A stretch of DNA of 30,277 nt from a virus. The stretch is taken from positions 1 to 30,277 of IMG/VR virus record IMGVR_UViG_3300025652_000338; one strand, written 5' to 3'. The notes under the pieces are model-generated. The model ran no database searches. It was not told where the DNA came from and saw nothing but the letters and a program-made list of their open reading frames with translations. Of this stretch, positions 18,801 through 26,715 are shown in pieces (positions within the stretch are counted from its first letter, which is position 1; each line of letters opens with the position of its first letter). The position numbers were made by a program, and so were the translations under genes.

Positions 18801-21800
18801 AGGGTACGCTACCTACAGTTTACGGTAGTACCAATTTACTTGAGTTTGTAGCCGAGGCGTTTAGTAACCCAAGTTTCCAAAAAGACCTTTCTAAGATATA
18901 CAAGAAAGACATGACCCTTAGTATGTTCCAGAAATTTGCTAACGCCGTGAATAACTTGTTCCGCCGTATAATGGGTATGTCATTTAAACCTGTATATAAA
19001 GGGGACGAAAACACTTTTAGTGCTCTATCGAAGACCGATGCCCTTATCCTGCAAATACTACAACCCGCTATGGGCGTAAACGAGGGTATAACTCTAGCGC
19101 ACATGTCTACTAAGGAAGGCGTGCAGACGGTTATGGGTAACCTAGGCAAGATACAGAAAGCCTTTAAGCCCATGAGTAAGCCAGACGGCGCTAAGTTCGG
19201 CGACAAGGCTGTAGATTTTGTTACAGGCTCTCCTCGTAAATTAGGAGGCGCATTGCTAGAACTTGCCCCTATGCTAGCCATGGTAGATATAGCCACCAGT
19301 GCTAACGCTAAGCTAGGTAAGATGGCCAAGGCATTAAACGATGCTTTCTTAAAACAACGTGCGGACATAAGAGAGTCGGACAACGACCTTAACGTAATTA
19401 AAGGTGAGTTTGCTAAGTGGGCGGATAAACAAGACAAAGCCACGATAACGCGCTTCAACGATGTAGTGTACAGCTCCACAACTAAGCAGATTGACGTTGC
19501 CGAAAAGAAAGCAAGTGACTACAAAGGCGACGACCTTATCGAGTTCAACAGGCTAAAGAAAGAGTGGGACGCTCTTGGCCCAGACGGACAGAAAGTCTAC
19601 AACGATATGCGTCAGGCTTACAGAAACCAATTCGTTAGACTAAAAGAAGCTATCTTTGGTGACATAGATAAAGCTAGTACCGATGCGAAATCGGCGACGC
19701 AAGTAAAGAACTTGTTGACCAAACGACTATTCGAGAAGACTGAATTATCGGTTTACTTCCCGTTGTTGCGTGAGGGTGAGTATAAGTTAGTGTACCAACT
19801 AAAGACTGACAGAGAGAGTGACGAAGACCAGACACAGGTAGAGATGTTTACTACTAGAAGAGCCATGAAACGTAGAATGGTAGAGGTAGAAAACGACCCC
19901 GAAGTAGTTAAGAATAAGATATATACCTATGAAACGGGCAAGAAGTCTATTAGTGGTGGGGCTGTGGTGCCTCCTACGGCTTTCGTTAACACCATACTTG
20001 TACAGTTAGATGCGGCTGGGGTAGACAAAGAAGTATCCTCGAACATACTTGAGTTGTACATAGATTCACTACCAGAATCAGCTTTCGCTAAGACTATTCG
20101 CAAACGTAAGAACATTGAGGGTTACATCCCCGATGCTTTGTACACGTTTAATAGGAAGGCATACGACATAGGCAGACAAATTGCGCGCCTAAGTAACGCC
20201 TCTAACCTATCGGCTATACAAGGTGAAATAAACGAGTTCGCTAAGCTAGAAGAATCGACCATGCAGGACGACCCTAAACGCAAGGGTAAAGTAAACGCAT
20301 TTAACGACATCGTAAACCAGCTTAACATGCGTGCTAACTACGCTAGAAATCCTAAGACTAATTTACAAGTGTACGCGCAAGCAGTTAACCGCCTTGCATT
20401 TATGTACACCATAGGGTTTAACGCCTCGTCTGCTATTGTCAACATGTCTCAGATACCGCTGTTTATTATGCCTTACCTGAGTGCAGAGTATGGTATGGGT
20501 AACACAGGCAGGGCTATAAAAGACGCAGGTAAACTCATTACTGCGAGTAGTTCGGTACTAACAAAAGAAGGTAAAAAGTTAGGTAAGTCTCTAAAGCGTA
20601 GAATCAACCGTAAAGATGACGTTACAGAAGATATAGAGTTTGAAGGTAAAGCTAGCTTAGAGAACTACTTTATTGCTAGGTACGATAAAGCTACTAACTC
20701 GCATGTCTACGACCTTCGTGACGACATAGTGTTCCCCAATGCCGAGGTTAAAGCGATGGTGGAATCAATACAACCATTAGTACAGGCTGCGGCAGACGCT
20801 AACCAATTAGATCAGTCTGTTATAGGCTCAGAGATTAACGTCGATCAGTCGGGGCAACAACGTGGTATTACGGACAGTGCGACTAGGCTGGGTGCGTGGG
20901 GCTTCCATAATGTGGAGAACTATAACCGACAGACTACGTTAGCTACCACCTACTTACTGGCGCTACGTAAGCTAGAGACGGACAAAGGAAGACCTGCTTC
21001 GGTAGAGGAAAAGCAAGACCTAGCGGCTAAGTCACTGACTAAAACGCAGGAACTTAATGGAGGCTCAGTAAAAGAAACAGGCGCTAGACTAGCGCAGACT
21101 GACGTAGGTAGTGTGGCGTTGATGTATAAGAACTTTGGTATACAGATGTACTACAACATGTTTAAGTCTTTTAAAGTTGCCCTAGACAGGGACAAGAGCT
21201 ACACCAAAGAAGAACGAAAGATCGCAATGAAGCAGTTGGCGGGTGTGCATCTTACCTCGTTGTTCTTCGCGGGTGCTCAGGGCGTACCGATATACGGCGC
21301 AATTAAACTAGTAGCTAACATGTTTATGGATGACGAAGAGGAAGATTGGGATTCGTACGTACGTAGGCACATAGGTGAAGGTTGGTACAAAGGTGCAGTC
21401 ACTAAGTACTCAGGTGCGGACGTGTCTAAACGTGTTTCTCTTGGGCAGTTATTATTTCAGACTAACCGCTATAACCCAGATGCTTCAGTAGAAGAAGATA
21501 TATTCTTTTATCTTGGTGGCCCTGCATGGAGTACGTTCTCAGGAGTAAAACGTGGTATTGAAGACATATATCGGGGTAATTTAGAGCGTGGTATTGAGGG
21601 TATGGTACCTGCGGCATTCCGTAACCTTAACAGGGGTCTTAATAGGTACAACCGTGAGGGTGCGGCAACACGTAGAGGCGACGTTATATACGATGACTTC
21701 AGTGCGGGAGAGCTTGCCGGGCAGGTACTAGGTTTTGCCCCTCGTGACTACGCGTTTAAGCAAGAACAGAACATGATGAGTAAAGGCATCGAACGTAACA

Positions 21801-22087
21801 TAGCAGAGAAACGTTCTACACTACTTAAAAAGTATTACATAGCCAGCCGCAAGGGTGATTGGTATGGGCGTGCAGATGCGATGGGGGATATAACTGCGTT
21901 TAATAAGCGGCACGCTCCTAAGTATGGGACTAAAGTGTTTATTAGCACCGACACCATTGATAAGTCTATGAGACAGCATATGAAGCAGTCGGGCAAAATG
22001 CACAATGGGGTAACTTTAAATCCTTCGCTAGAGGCAGGGTTAAGGATGCAGCAGAACGAATGGGACAAAGGTTGGCAGTTGTTCTAA
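15842..22087 (+). CDS. Large polyvalent-type internal virion protein with HEMTH zincin motif (2081 aa)
   Basis: Starts 15 bases after the preceding stop. Residues 1-30 (EQVHKAYENAKLAGNVEAADR) resemble the AGD/AA-type helix found at N-termini of ejection proteins. Residues about 55-290 include Gly/Ala-rich membrane-like segments (GLGSILGAGAATLVGGAVGG) and GGIEAVQELAQN. Residues about 290-750 are charged, Ala/Pro/Lys/Glu-rich linker with two QG[ED]LF motifs (319, 355). HEMTH at 957-961 with ExxxE at 1001-1005 gives a zinc-metalloprotease-like signature. The rest is largely helical and ends in a region with GADVSKRVSLGQLLF and SAGELAGQVLGFAPRDYAF, in the style of large polyvalent (LPD) phage proteins; the specific LPD number is not claimed. 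Likely packaged in the head and ejected; the protease may process virion or host proteins. Motifs are read directly; the role is inferred. Confidence 0.75.
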   Translation: MASLEQVHKAYENAKLAGNVEAADRLQAILYKGMGVSAPKKFEPIPEDDTGIIGNTLKGIGTGAVGYIESAALGAATMLDEEAELKARKKIQSVADKFTPEGGDKDSKAYNVGSGLGSILGAGAATLVGGAVGGARGAIAAGTAGGVGTQVGEASERARAAGATQEQRNRAITSPLIIGAGLLETIPYLKAVGKFSAPTANSLNKMLGGDRQLKGLLDRARSAATTGGIEAVQELAQNTAQNLVEQGYNPDRELTEGAAASAGYGGATGAIFQLFIDILPGRRRGATPQRDETGPESEADVQDEVAEGEFSEAEILAAQGELFDDEAAPIPETTTPVVEVEKEKKEAAPEAAPVQGDLFGEAEADVVPKAAPKLEIPAEAIAEIKAVVEGKEQVSPVKAKGKPKRADVLAEVIKANPTVVDEKPLRQLFRKALTGAGFTRTSPNKKEQAALQARAKGATQDADVTAQPEPTTTEAGGSGASVLGNTQGVESGREQVQDPAAVKASTARGVEVSDGVIDTPTDRKGKRKATLTRPPVTKNVVAPGTTTRGTTPKLVSGRMGAAGRMEEIRKTGYIDEVPDSKNPVTDTDRQAVKNIVAIGKTAKARREKSTAAKPPARKLPEVVQEYLKDVPDPIDGIMNAINDVAIETTRPAREELEALDPTVAGLREARDVASAEKTLAWAKKNMSPEVGKFIDKKLADKKKELEEKPPIDKMLVDADLKERRRNRKRKLEKKEAQEEVLDQAQFEKAEEQLLKQLNEDVDEDKQQKTVAAKKVVEYMRVTEGFKKFATLPPKPKKSKAQKEVDEVVATLDEIEVYDEINDVVAAELGIDLNVDSFANLGKDTDALVTDLTPEIVKLLGDGDLKGAIEAVAKLPITPRVKAAAEALANYVGDAKVVVVDDKTNNAASKEFARAEKEFKQKYGEDKVLKGLYVASDNALDNTIILGPKGVNVHTLLHEMTHAATVKALTTKGDPITKQLNNIYKQVKGTLPTVYGSTNLLEFVAEAFSNPSFQKDLSKIYKKDMTLSMFQKFANAVNNLFRRIMGMSFKPVYKGDENTFSALSKTDALILQILQPAMGVNEGITLAHMSTKEGVQTVMGNLGKIQKAFKPMSKPDGAKFGDKAVDFVTGSPRKLGGALLELAPMLAMVDIATSANAKLGKMAKALNDAFLKQRADIRESDNDLNVIKGEFAKWADKQDKATITRFNDVVYSSTTKQIDVAEKKASDYKGDDLIEFNRLKKEWDALGPDGQKVYNDMRQAYRNQFVRLKEAIFGDIDKASTDAKSATQVKNLLTKRLFEKTELSVYFPLLREGEYKLVYQLKTDRESDEDQTQVEMFTTRRAMKRRMVEVENDPEVVKNKIYTYETGKKSISGGAVVPPTAFVNTILVQLDAAGVDKEVSSNILELYIDSLPESAFAKTIRKRKNIEGYIPDALYTFNRKAYDIGRQIARLSNASNLSAIQGEINEFAKLEESTMQDDPKRKGKVNAFNDIVNQLNMRANYARNPKTNLQVYAQAVNRLAFMYTIGFNASSAIVNMSQIPLFIMPYLSAEYGMGNTGRAIKDAGKLITASSSVLTKEGKKLGKSLKRRINRKDDVTEDIEFEGKASLENYFIARYDKATNSHVYDLRDDIVFPNAEVKAMVESIQPLVQAAADANQLDQSVIGSEINVDQSGQQRGITDSATRLGAWGFHNVENYNRQTTLATTYLLALRKLETDKGRPASVEEKQDLAAKSLTKTQELNGGSVKETGARLAQTDVGSVALMYKNFGIQMYYNMFKSFKVALDRDKSYTKEERKIAMKQLAGVHLTSLFFAGAQGVPIYGAIKLVANMFMDDEEEDWDSYVRRHIGEGWYKGAVTKYSGADVSKRVSLGQLLFQTNRYNPDASVEEDIFFYLGGPAWSTFSGVKRGIEDIYRGNLERGIEGMVPAAFRNLNRGLNRYNREGAATRRGDVIYDDFSAGELAGQVLGFAPRDYAFKQEQNMMSKGIERNIAEKRSTLLKKYYIASRKGDWYGRADAMGDITAFNKRHAPKYGTKVFISTDTIDKSMRQHMKQSGKMHNGVTLNPSLEAGLRMQQNEWDKGWQLF

Positions 22088-22089
22088 AA

Positions 22090-22128
22090 CTACGCTACAC
22101 CAGTGGAGGGGGGGCTGATGTAACGTAG
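22090..22128 (-). terminator. Hairpin terminator at the convergent junction
   Basis: Arms 22090-22103 and 22115-22128 form a 14-bp stem around an 11-base loop that contains seven Gs on the plus strand. In minus-strand RNA all 14 positions pair (two G.U) and UUUUAG follows, so it fits an intrinsic terminator for the replication operon. On the plus strand the same two positions are C.A mismatches and the following U-run is short, so plus-strand termination would be weaker. It starts three bases past the stop of the 2081-aa gene. Confidence 0.7.
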
Positions 22129-22150
22129 AGTACTTTCTAGGAGAATGATT

Positions 22151-22212
22151 CTGGACTCCAGTGAACACCAATGAACGCCAGTGAACACCAGTGAACACCA
22201 AAACCAACGCCA
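22151..22212. repeat. Tandem 10-bp repeats (iteron-like)
   Basis: Four head-to-tail 10-bp units at 22161-22200: GTGAACACCA, ATGAACGCCA, GTGAACACCA, GTGAACACCA. A diverged copy lies on each side (22151-22160, and 22203-22212 after a 2-bp shift). Period 10 is about one helical turn, so each unit would face the same side of the DNA. The repeats lie between the 58-aa gene's stop and the terminator hairpin. A replication-protein, repressor or recombinase binding array is possible; no function is shown. Confidence 0.75.
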
Positions 22213-22217
22213 ATGTA

Positions 22218-22394
22218 TCATAAAGTCCGCCAAATGCGAACCCCTAAAAGGCCGCTTTCCTCGCGGGTTTTGGTGGTAGTAGACCACCCTTTACTATGCG
22301 TGTATGTAGCCAGTTGGCGCTTAGCTAGTACAGTATTTATACAGGGGATAAACAAGGATGAACCTATTACAAAGGCATCCCAGTTTACCTCCAC
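22218..22394 (-). CDS. Small conserved phage protein, GTG start (58 aa)
   Basis: On the minus strand, 16 bases after the primase-helicase stop, a GTG at 22394 opens a 58-residue frame; GGGG (just upstream) may act as Shine-Dalgarno. The longer frame to ATG 22484 would lie inside the primase gene. The sequence reads EVNWDAFVIGSSLFIPCINT, a Lys/Thr-rich middle, then GLLGVRIWRTL. The pattern of G[SA]S.F.PC followed by a basic helix and a final G..GVR.WR matches small phage proteins I remember as hypothetical, about 55-70 aa long; their function is unknown to me. A compact alpha/beta fold is likely. It is the last gene of the minus-strand operon. The start codon and family are both inferred. Confidence 0.55.
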   Translation of the reverse strand: MEVNWDAFVIGSSLFIPCINTVLAKRQLATYTHSKGWSTTTKTREESGLLGVRIWRTL

Positions 22395-22410
22395 CTTTAC
22401 CCCGTCAGGG

Positions 22411-25251
22411 TTAAGATCGTACGTTCGCAGGATGTAATTCACTAAGCATAACCTCTTCAGGTACACTAGCGTCACAATCGACAATAATACAATCTGCCGG
22501 TGGTAGCTGCATCTGAGTACCTTTCGTGATGCGTACCTTTTTCTTCTTAGCGCCTAACTTGTCTTTCAAGTCCTGCACTAACTGCGTGTAGTTTATTTGT
22601 TGCTTACCACACCATTCCTTTAGTGGTTTAGGTAATAGGTATGCCCGCTTCAAGTCAGTCTCGTACCTACCAACCAACTTGTTAGCACGTGGCATCATGT
22701 CAGGAATAACTAGGGAATCTAATCCGTTATTTTGTTCCCCACCTGATCTGGCAGTACTCTTAATCCAAATCATGCTGTTGAAGTGCTCACTCATGTAATC
22801 GTTTAACATTTGTTCTATAGATACAGACATATCTTCCACCGTTGCTTTGTTTACCCGTAGCTGGTTTATTATCCACTTCTCTACCGATGGTAGATCGAAG
22901 CTAGTCAGCTTTAAATTATTTGATATATGCAACCCTGCTAGAGTCATAGCGGCATGTACCGACCAGAATCGGTTTTCCGCTGTTAGCCCTGCTAGCCTAT
23001 CTACACGAGCCTGCATATCCGCGCATATCTGCTTAACTTCTTCTACGTTGTTCATTACGTACTGTACAAACGGTACGCCCGCCCACCCGTAGTGTTCCGT
23101 TAATGACTTACTAAATACATCCGTTTCTTCCTTGGTACTAAAGTGTACTTTCTTGACGTGGCATTCGAGCACCCTCTGTGCCTCAGCTTTCGGCATATTC
23201 TTTATCATACTGATACGCTCGATAAGGCTAGTGTTCCCCGTAGTAACCGCGAGTAACTGCCAAGCCTCACCTCTGTGGCGTTCTTGGTTAGCCCCGCTGG
23301 TCATACGCCCACGCTGCCTGCCCGACGTTAATTGATATGCTAGGTCTGACAACTCCGCACCGTGTGAGTTAGTTAACTCATCCATGTACAAGGGTAAGTT
23401 ATGGTACATCTCTCCTCTGTTCATTTTGGTGGCGTAAGTGTCCCGCTCTTGGATTAGCAACTCTTCTGGGTTCCCCCATATAGATGCCCCCGCAATCATA
23501 GCGGTTGTCTTACCTAGCCCAGACTCTTTACTGTGTATGTGCATGGCGGCGCAATGCAGCGACGAGAATGGCATGAGTACAGAGCCAAACCCTGTACCTA
23601 GTATGTATTGGTGTAACTCCATACCATCACGGTTATAAAAGTTAACCGTATCTATCCAGCCCTGTAGGTCGCCTTTAGGCTCGAACGCTGGGAACAAACC
23701 TGCGGTCTGCGATGATGGTGGGTTAAACTTCACCTTGTCGGCGTGTATCTCTTGGTTACCCAAGATAAACTTATCCATCTTCTTGTTTGTCCAACCAAAC
23801 TGCCGGTGCGCTTCATCGGCTGCGCTTGCGTTCTGTAGTTCATTTATCCACGTTGTCGTGTATTGCATGAGTTCCTCCACCTTAGTTACTGCGACTCCTC
23901 GCATAGACATTTGCTTTCTAAACTCTTCTCTTGACGTCACCGAAGTGAGCGGCACGGTAAATTCTGATACCCCATCCATAGGTAGGTGTAAGCGCATTAC
24001 AATGGCCTCGCCTAACTCTACATCCTTTAACCTGCGAACAACGTACAGGTCGTTGTGGTATATGGTCTTCTCATCTACGTCACCGTCAGCATTTTTAAGA
24101 CGCATGTAGACGCCACCGTTCGCCCCACGGAAGTAAGGCTTTGGGTATGTCGGTATAACGTATTCTAGTACAGGTGCGTTGGGTAATTCTGTAGCTGGTG
24201 CGTACACCACCTCTTCTTCTGTGGCTTCTTTAAACTTCTTACCTAGTACTACTGGTGATTTTATCTTGCCCCAGTTGGGACAGTCAGGGCATACGCCCGC
24301 GTTGTTCTCGTCGAACGTAGTACAAGTGTACGGCCCTTTAATAAGGTCGAACTTGGCTTGCGTGAGGTCTGGACTATACCCCTCGTGCCCTTTAGATATT
24401 TTGTGCGCTGCTATCTCGCCATCGTTGCAGAACTTAGCGATAGACAAGCCCGCTCGCCACATAGGTTCGCTAGTGCTGTCTTGATCGGTAGCGATGATCT
24501 TTAGCTGTTCACAACCCCGACCCGATTTTGTTTTCATCATGATGTCTTTAAAGCTATTCTCGTTGTTACGTCTCATAGCCTCAGTGAACAAACTGATTGT
24601 CCCATCGTCTTCGGCAGGCACTACAATGCTCGCCATACCGATTACTTTGGCGAAGTCTTCTACTGATACAGGATCGCTATCGCACAACACGTTGACCTGT
24701 ACCTTGGAACCGCCTTTCCAATTGTGCATGGATGGTATGCGTAAAACTCTAGCTGCGTCAGATGTTACCGCTGAATCAGCGCGTAGCCCCATACTTGATA
24801 CCAGTCCCTTGAACTTAGCCGCAACTACTTGCCACTTACGTACAGGCACAGGCTCAGACAATGGCCAGTACACATGTAAGCCGTAACCAGAGTCCACTAT
24901 AATAGGTTTTGGTAGAGAAACTTCTTTACAGAAAGTCTTTAACGCGGCCATAGCTTCTGGCCTAGTAGCGTACTTCTTAACGTCATCCCCTATGTCCAGA
25001 TCAAGAAAGAACGCTTGCACATTCTCTACTAGGTCTGCACTGCGTGAGCCTTTACCGGCAAACGATCCTAGCGCGTAGAACGTATCCCACCCATCAGCAT
25101 CGTAGTCGGTAGCGCTGGCTACCAAGGATTCTTTATCTTTGAAGAATATCTGTTTGCGGTCTTCCCACTGTTTGCCACCATTGCGTAAAGCCAATAGACA
25201 GTAGAAGTTCCCCTCCGCTAATACCTTTTCTAAAAATTCACTCGCATTCAT
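22411..25251 (-). CDS. PrimPol-type primase fused to SF3/DUF927-like helicase (946 aa)
   Basis: I choose ATG 25251 (GGGGGG five bases upstream) over the TTG at 25263. The N-terminal archaeo-eukaryotic primase domain has D84-L-D86 (FFLDLDIG), SGYGLHVYW with H126, and RVLRIPSMHNWK at about 170-179. A Cys-rich region (C247, C275, C310, C321, C324; TCTTF and GVCPDCP) may bind zinc. The C-terminal part is a helicase with Walker A ESGLGKTT (K581), a Walker B-like LYMDELTN, and a region like DUF927/SF3 phage helicases. The last 150 residues are basic (LGAKKKKVRITKG). Role: primer synthesis and unwinding at replication forks, probably as a hexamer with the neighbouring SSB. A terminator-like hairpin separates it from the SSB gene, so its level may be set by read-through. 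Confidence 0.88.
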   Translation of the reverse strand: MNASEFLEKVLAEGNFYCLLALRNGGKQWEDRKQIFFKDKESLVASATDYDADGWDTFYALGSFAGKGSRSADLVENVQAFFLDLDIGDDVKKYATRPEAMAALKTFCKEVSLPKPIIVDSGYGLHVYWPLSEPVPVRKWQVVAAKFKGLVSSMGLRADSAVTSDAARVLRIPSMHNWKGGSKVQVNVLCDSDPVSVEDFAKVIGMASIVVPAEDDGTISLFTEAMRRNNENSFKDIMMKTKSGRGCEQLKIIATDQDSTSEPMWRAGLSIAKFCNDGEIAAHKISKGHEGYSPDLTQAKFDLIKGPYTCTTFDENNAGVCPDCPNWGKIKSPVVLGKKFKEATEEEVVYAPATELPNAPVLEYVIPTYPKPYFRGANGGVYMRLKNADGDVDEKTIYHNDLYVVRRLKDVELGEAIVMRLHLPMDGVSEFTVPLTSVTSREEFRKQMSMRGVAVTKVEELMQYTTTWINELQNASAADEAHRQFGWTNKKMDKFILGNQEIHADKVKFNPPSSQTAGLFPAFEPKGDLQGWIDTVNFYNRDGMELHQYILGTGFGSVLMPFSSLHCAAMHIHSKESGLGKTTAMIAGASIWGNPEELLIQERDTYATKMNRGEMYHNLPLYMDELTNSHGAELSDLAYQLTSGRQRGRMTSGANQERHRGEAWQLLAVTTGNTSLIERISMIKNMPKAEAQRVLECHVKKVHFSTKEETDVFSKSLTEHYGWAGVPFVQYVMNNVEEVKQICADMQARVDRLAGLTAENRFWSVHAAMTLAGLHISNNLKLTSFDLPSVEKWIINQLRVNKATVEDMSVSIEQMLNDYMSEHFNSMIWIKSTARSGGEQNNGLDSLVIPDMMPRANKLVGRYETDLKRAYLLPKPLKEWCGKQQINYTQLVQDLKDKLGAKKKKVRITKGTQMQLPPADCIIVDCDASVPEEVMLSELHPANVRS

Positions 25252-25266
25252 ATAACCCCCCAACCG

Positions 25267-25306
25267 AAAAAATACTACAAGGCGCTAGTGTAAGCCACCC
25301 TGTAGT
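25267..25306 (-). terminator. Intrinsic terminator/attenuator between SSB and primase
   Basis: On minus-strand RNA, ACTACAGGG pairs with CCTTGTAGT (9 bp, one G.U; arms 25298-25306 and 25274-25282), with a 15-base loop (25283-25297), followed by AUUUUUU (A-run 25267-25272 on plus). Stem plus U-run is the usual intrinsic terminator form. It lies 23 bases after the SSB stop and ends 16 bases before the primase ATG, so it would cut primase expression unless read through. Confidence 0.7.
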
Positions 25307-25328
25307 CAAGTTAACAAACGGCTAAAGG

Positions 25329-26051
25329 TTATTCGTCGTCCCAATCATCAATGATAGAACTAAGGTCTTCGTCTTTGGCCTTTGGGGTTGGGCTAGCTTT
25401 CTTCTTAACTACTTTTTTCGGCGTAGGTTCTGGCTCATTAGGCGAAGGTTTGTCGTCGCCAAACACATCAGCGGTTATTTCTTCCATAGACTCTTGGCTA
25501 ACTGCCTCTGCTGCTGGGGCGAACGGGTTATCGTCACCACCCATAGTGAAGCCCTCAACTGCACCGAATGGGTTAGACTTCTGCATCTCTACATACTTGA
25601 TAACCTGTACAGCTTTCAAGCGTAGTGATACGCCGTGGTCACGCATGTTATACGGTACGAATACAACTGCTACGTTAACCGTACTGCCTGTAGTCAACCT
25701 AAAGTCTTCTGGTAACTCAGTACCCTTAGCGTCACATTGCATAGGCTTGTTAGTCAACTCTGCGCCGTACGCGCCTTTCAATTTAGCTTTGCCTACGTAG
25801 AAACCATCGTCGTCTTTAACGAATGGCATCTCTAACTTGGCAGGCCACTTGGCTTCTTTCTTTTCTTGGTACGCTTTAGACATTTCAAGGAACAACGCCT
25901 TGGCTTGGTCTTTGTTCATACGGAATGACATCTCGTATGACGCGCCATCTTCTTTCGGGTCACAAGATACCGAACGGTTCTCGGCATTGTCAAAACGATA
26001 CGTCTGGTTGATACGTGGGTATTGTGCTTCTACATTGTTTACTAAGTACAT
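25329..26051 (-). CDS. Phage ssDNA-binding protein, T7 gp2.5/DUF2815-like (240 aa)
   Basis: I take ATG 26051 (MYLVNNVEAQYPRIN) as start because AGGAG lies seven bases upstream; ATG 26057 sits too close and the frame to 26105 overlaps the previous gene. The protein has mixed beta-like segments, SMPCD/PYNMRDHGVSLRLKAVQVI, then an acidic, low-complexity linker (PSPNEPEPTPKK) and a strongly acidic C-terminal tail, SSIIDDWDDE. An OB-type core plus acidic tail is the known design of T7 gp2.5-type SSBs, and the tail in that family contacts polymerase and helicase partners. Adjacent primase-helicase supports a replisome role. The aromatic ligand positions cannot be assigned with confidence. Confidence 0.75.
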   Translation of the reverse strand: MYLVNNVEAQYPRINQTYRFDNAENRSVSCDPKEDGASYEMSFRMNKDQAKALFLEMSKAYQEKKEAKWPAKLEMPFVKDDDGFYVGKAKLKGAYGAELTNKPMQCDAKGTELPEDFRLTTGSTVNVAVVFVPYNMRDHGVSLRLKAVQVIKYVEMQKSNPFGAVEGFTMGGDDNPFAPAAEAVSQESMEEITADVFGDDKPSPNEPEPTPKKVVKKKASPTPKAKDEDLSSIIDDWDDE

Positions 26052-26061
26052 GCTCATTCTC

Positions 26062-26715
26062 CTAAGAATGGTTTGGGTTATGTTCGTACCCATCGGTAAT
26101 TCCAAAGGGTGACGATCCTACGCTCTGCTCGATAACGAGCAAAGTTATTGCTTCTTTCGTGTCAGGGTGATTCTTAGTCTGACTTACTACGTCTACCTCT
26201 TGCTTGCCCAAGGAACGGACTGGCTTGAAGTAAAGTTTTGGTACGGCGCTGTACTCATCGAAGTACATTTTGGTAACGATAGACGCTGCTTGCGTATTAT
26301 TTTGTGATAACAAACGAACGTATTCTTGCATTGGCATGTTGCCCTTTACAGTTTTACCAAAAATAGAAGTGGCTGGCAACTGAATTTGATAAACTTCATC
26401 TAACTTTTCAGCCGGTGCTACTGCTAATCGTTGAGAAAACCTACAAGCCCTACCATTACTTCCAGATGAACCGCGTACATTTTGCTTGCAGTCCATACAC
26501 CGACGACTCTGTACCTGTTCTTCTGGCACGTCCGCGTCAGGTGTTTGTGTTGTAGACGACCAACACGTTGGTGCTACAGTTTTACTAGGGTCGAAATCTG
26601 CGGCGTAGTATGAACGTGATACGGGTGCCGCGTCTAGTAAAACAACCTCCATACTGTTGTCATAAGCAAACGGTTGCCCCATGAAGTTCCCACCCCGCAA
26701 GCTGATTCGGCGCAT
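26062..26715 (-). CDS. Cys4 (putative zinc-binding) SSB-associated phage protein (217 aa)
   Basis: ATG 26715 directly follows the HTH gene's stop, with GAGGA just upstream; a second in-frame ATG (residue 12, FMGQPF) has its own purine-rich run, so the exact start is uncertain. The conserved-looking core is APTCWSS at 48-54, then C73-x2-C76 (RRCMDCKQN), GSSGSNGRACRF with C91, and a C-terminal part with QLPATSIFG, MPMQEYVRLL, VTKMYFDE and KLYFKPVR. Four cysteines in this layout (C-x21-C-x2-C-x14-C) suggest a zinc site. I recall relatives next to SSBs in phages but know no assigned function. Possible roles are DNA binding or accessory in recombination. Confidence 0.65.
   Translation of the reverse strand: MRRISLRGGNFMGQPFAYDNSMEVVLLDAAPVSRSYYAADFDPSKTVAPTCWSSTTQTPDADVPEEQVQSRRCMDCKQNVRGSSGSNGRACRFSQRLAVAPAEKLDEVYQIQLPATSIFGKTVKGNMPMQEYVRLLSQNNTQAASIVTKMYFDEYSAVPKLYFKPVRSLGKQEVDVVSQTKNHPDTKEAITLLVIEQSVGSSPFGITDGYEHNPNHS

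Noticed and set aside
18820-19479. Minus-strand 219-aa frame
   Set aside because: Antisense shadow of the conserved HEMTH-containing gene with no motif of its own.
22151-22212. CRISPR array
   Set aside because: Units are 10 bp, adjacent, with no spacers; no Cas genes, and the Cas4-like nuclease is part of a phage operon.
22311-22345. Plus-strand promoter or LexA-box-like sequence (TTGGCG...TATACA; ACAG halves)
   Set aside because: Poor matches: -35 and -10 have four of six each, and the CTGT-N8-ACAG spacing fails; it lies in the 58-aa coding region.
22213-22437. Plus-strand 74-aa frame in the junction
   Set aside because: Overlaps the 58-aa minus-strand gene, which has the more protein-like sequence; no Shine-Dalgarno.
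25304-25309. TTGACT as a -35 for the primase
   Set aside because: No matching -10 at 16-18 bases; the bases belong largely to the terminator stem.
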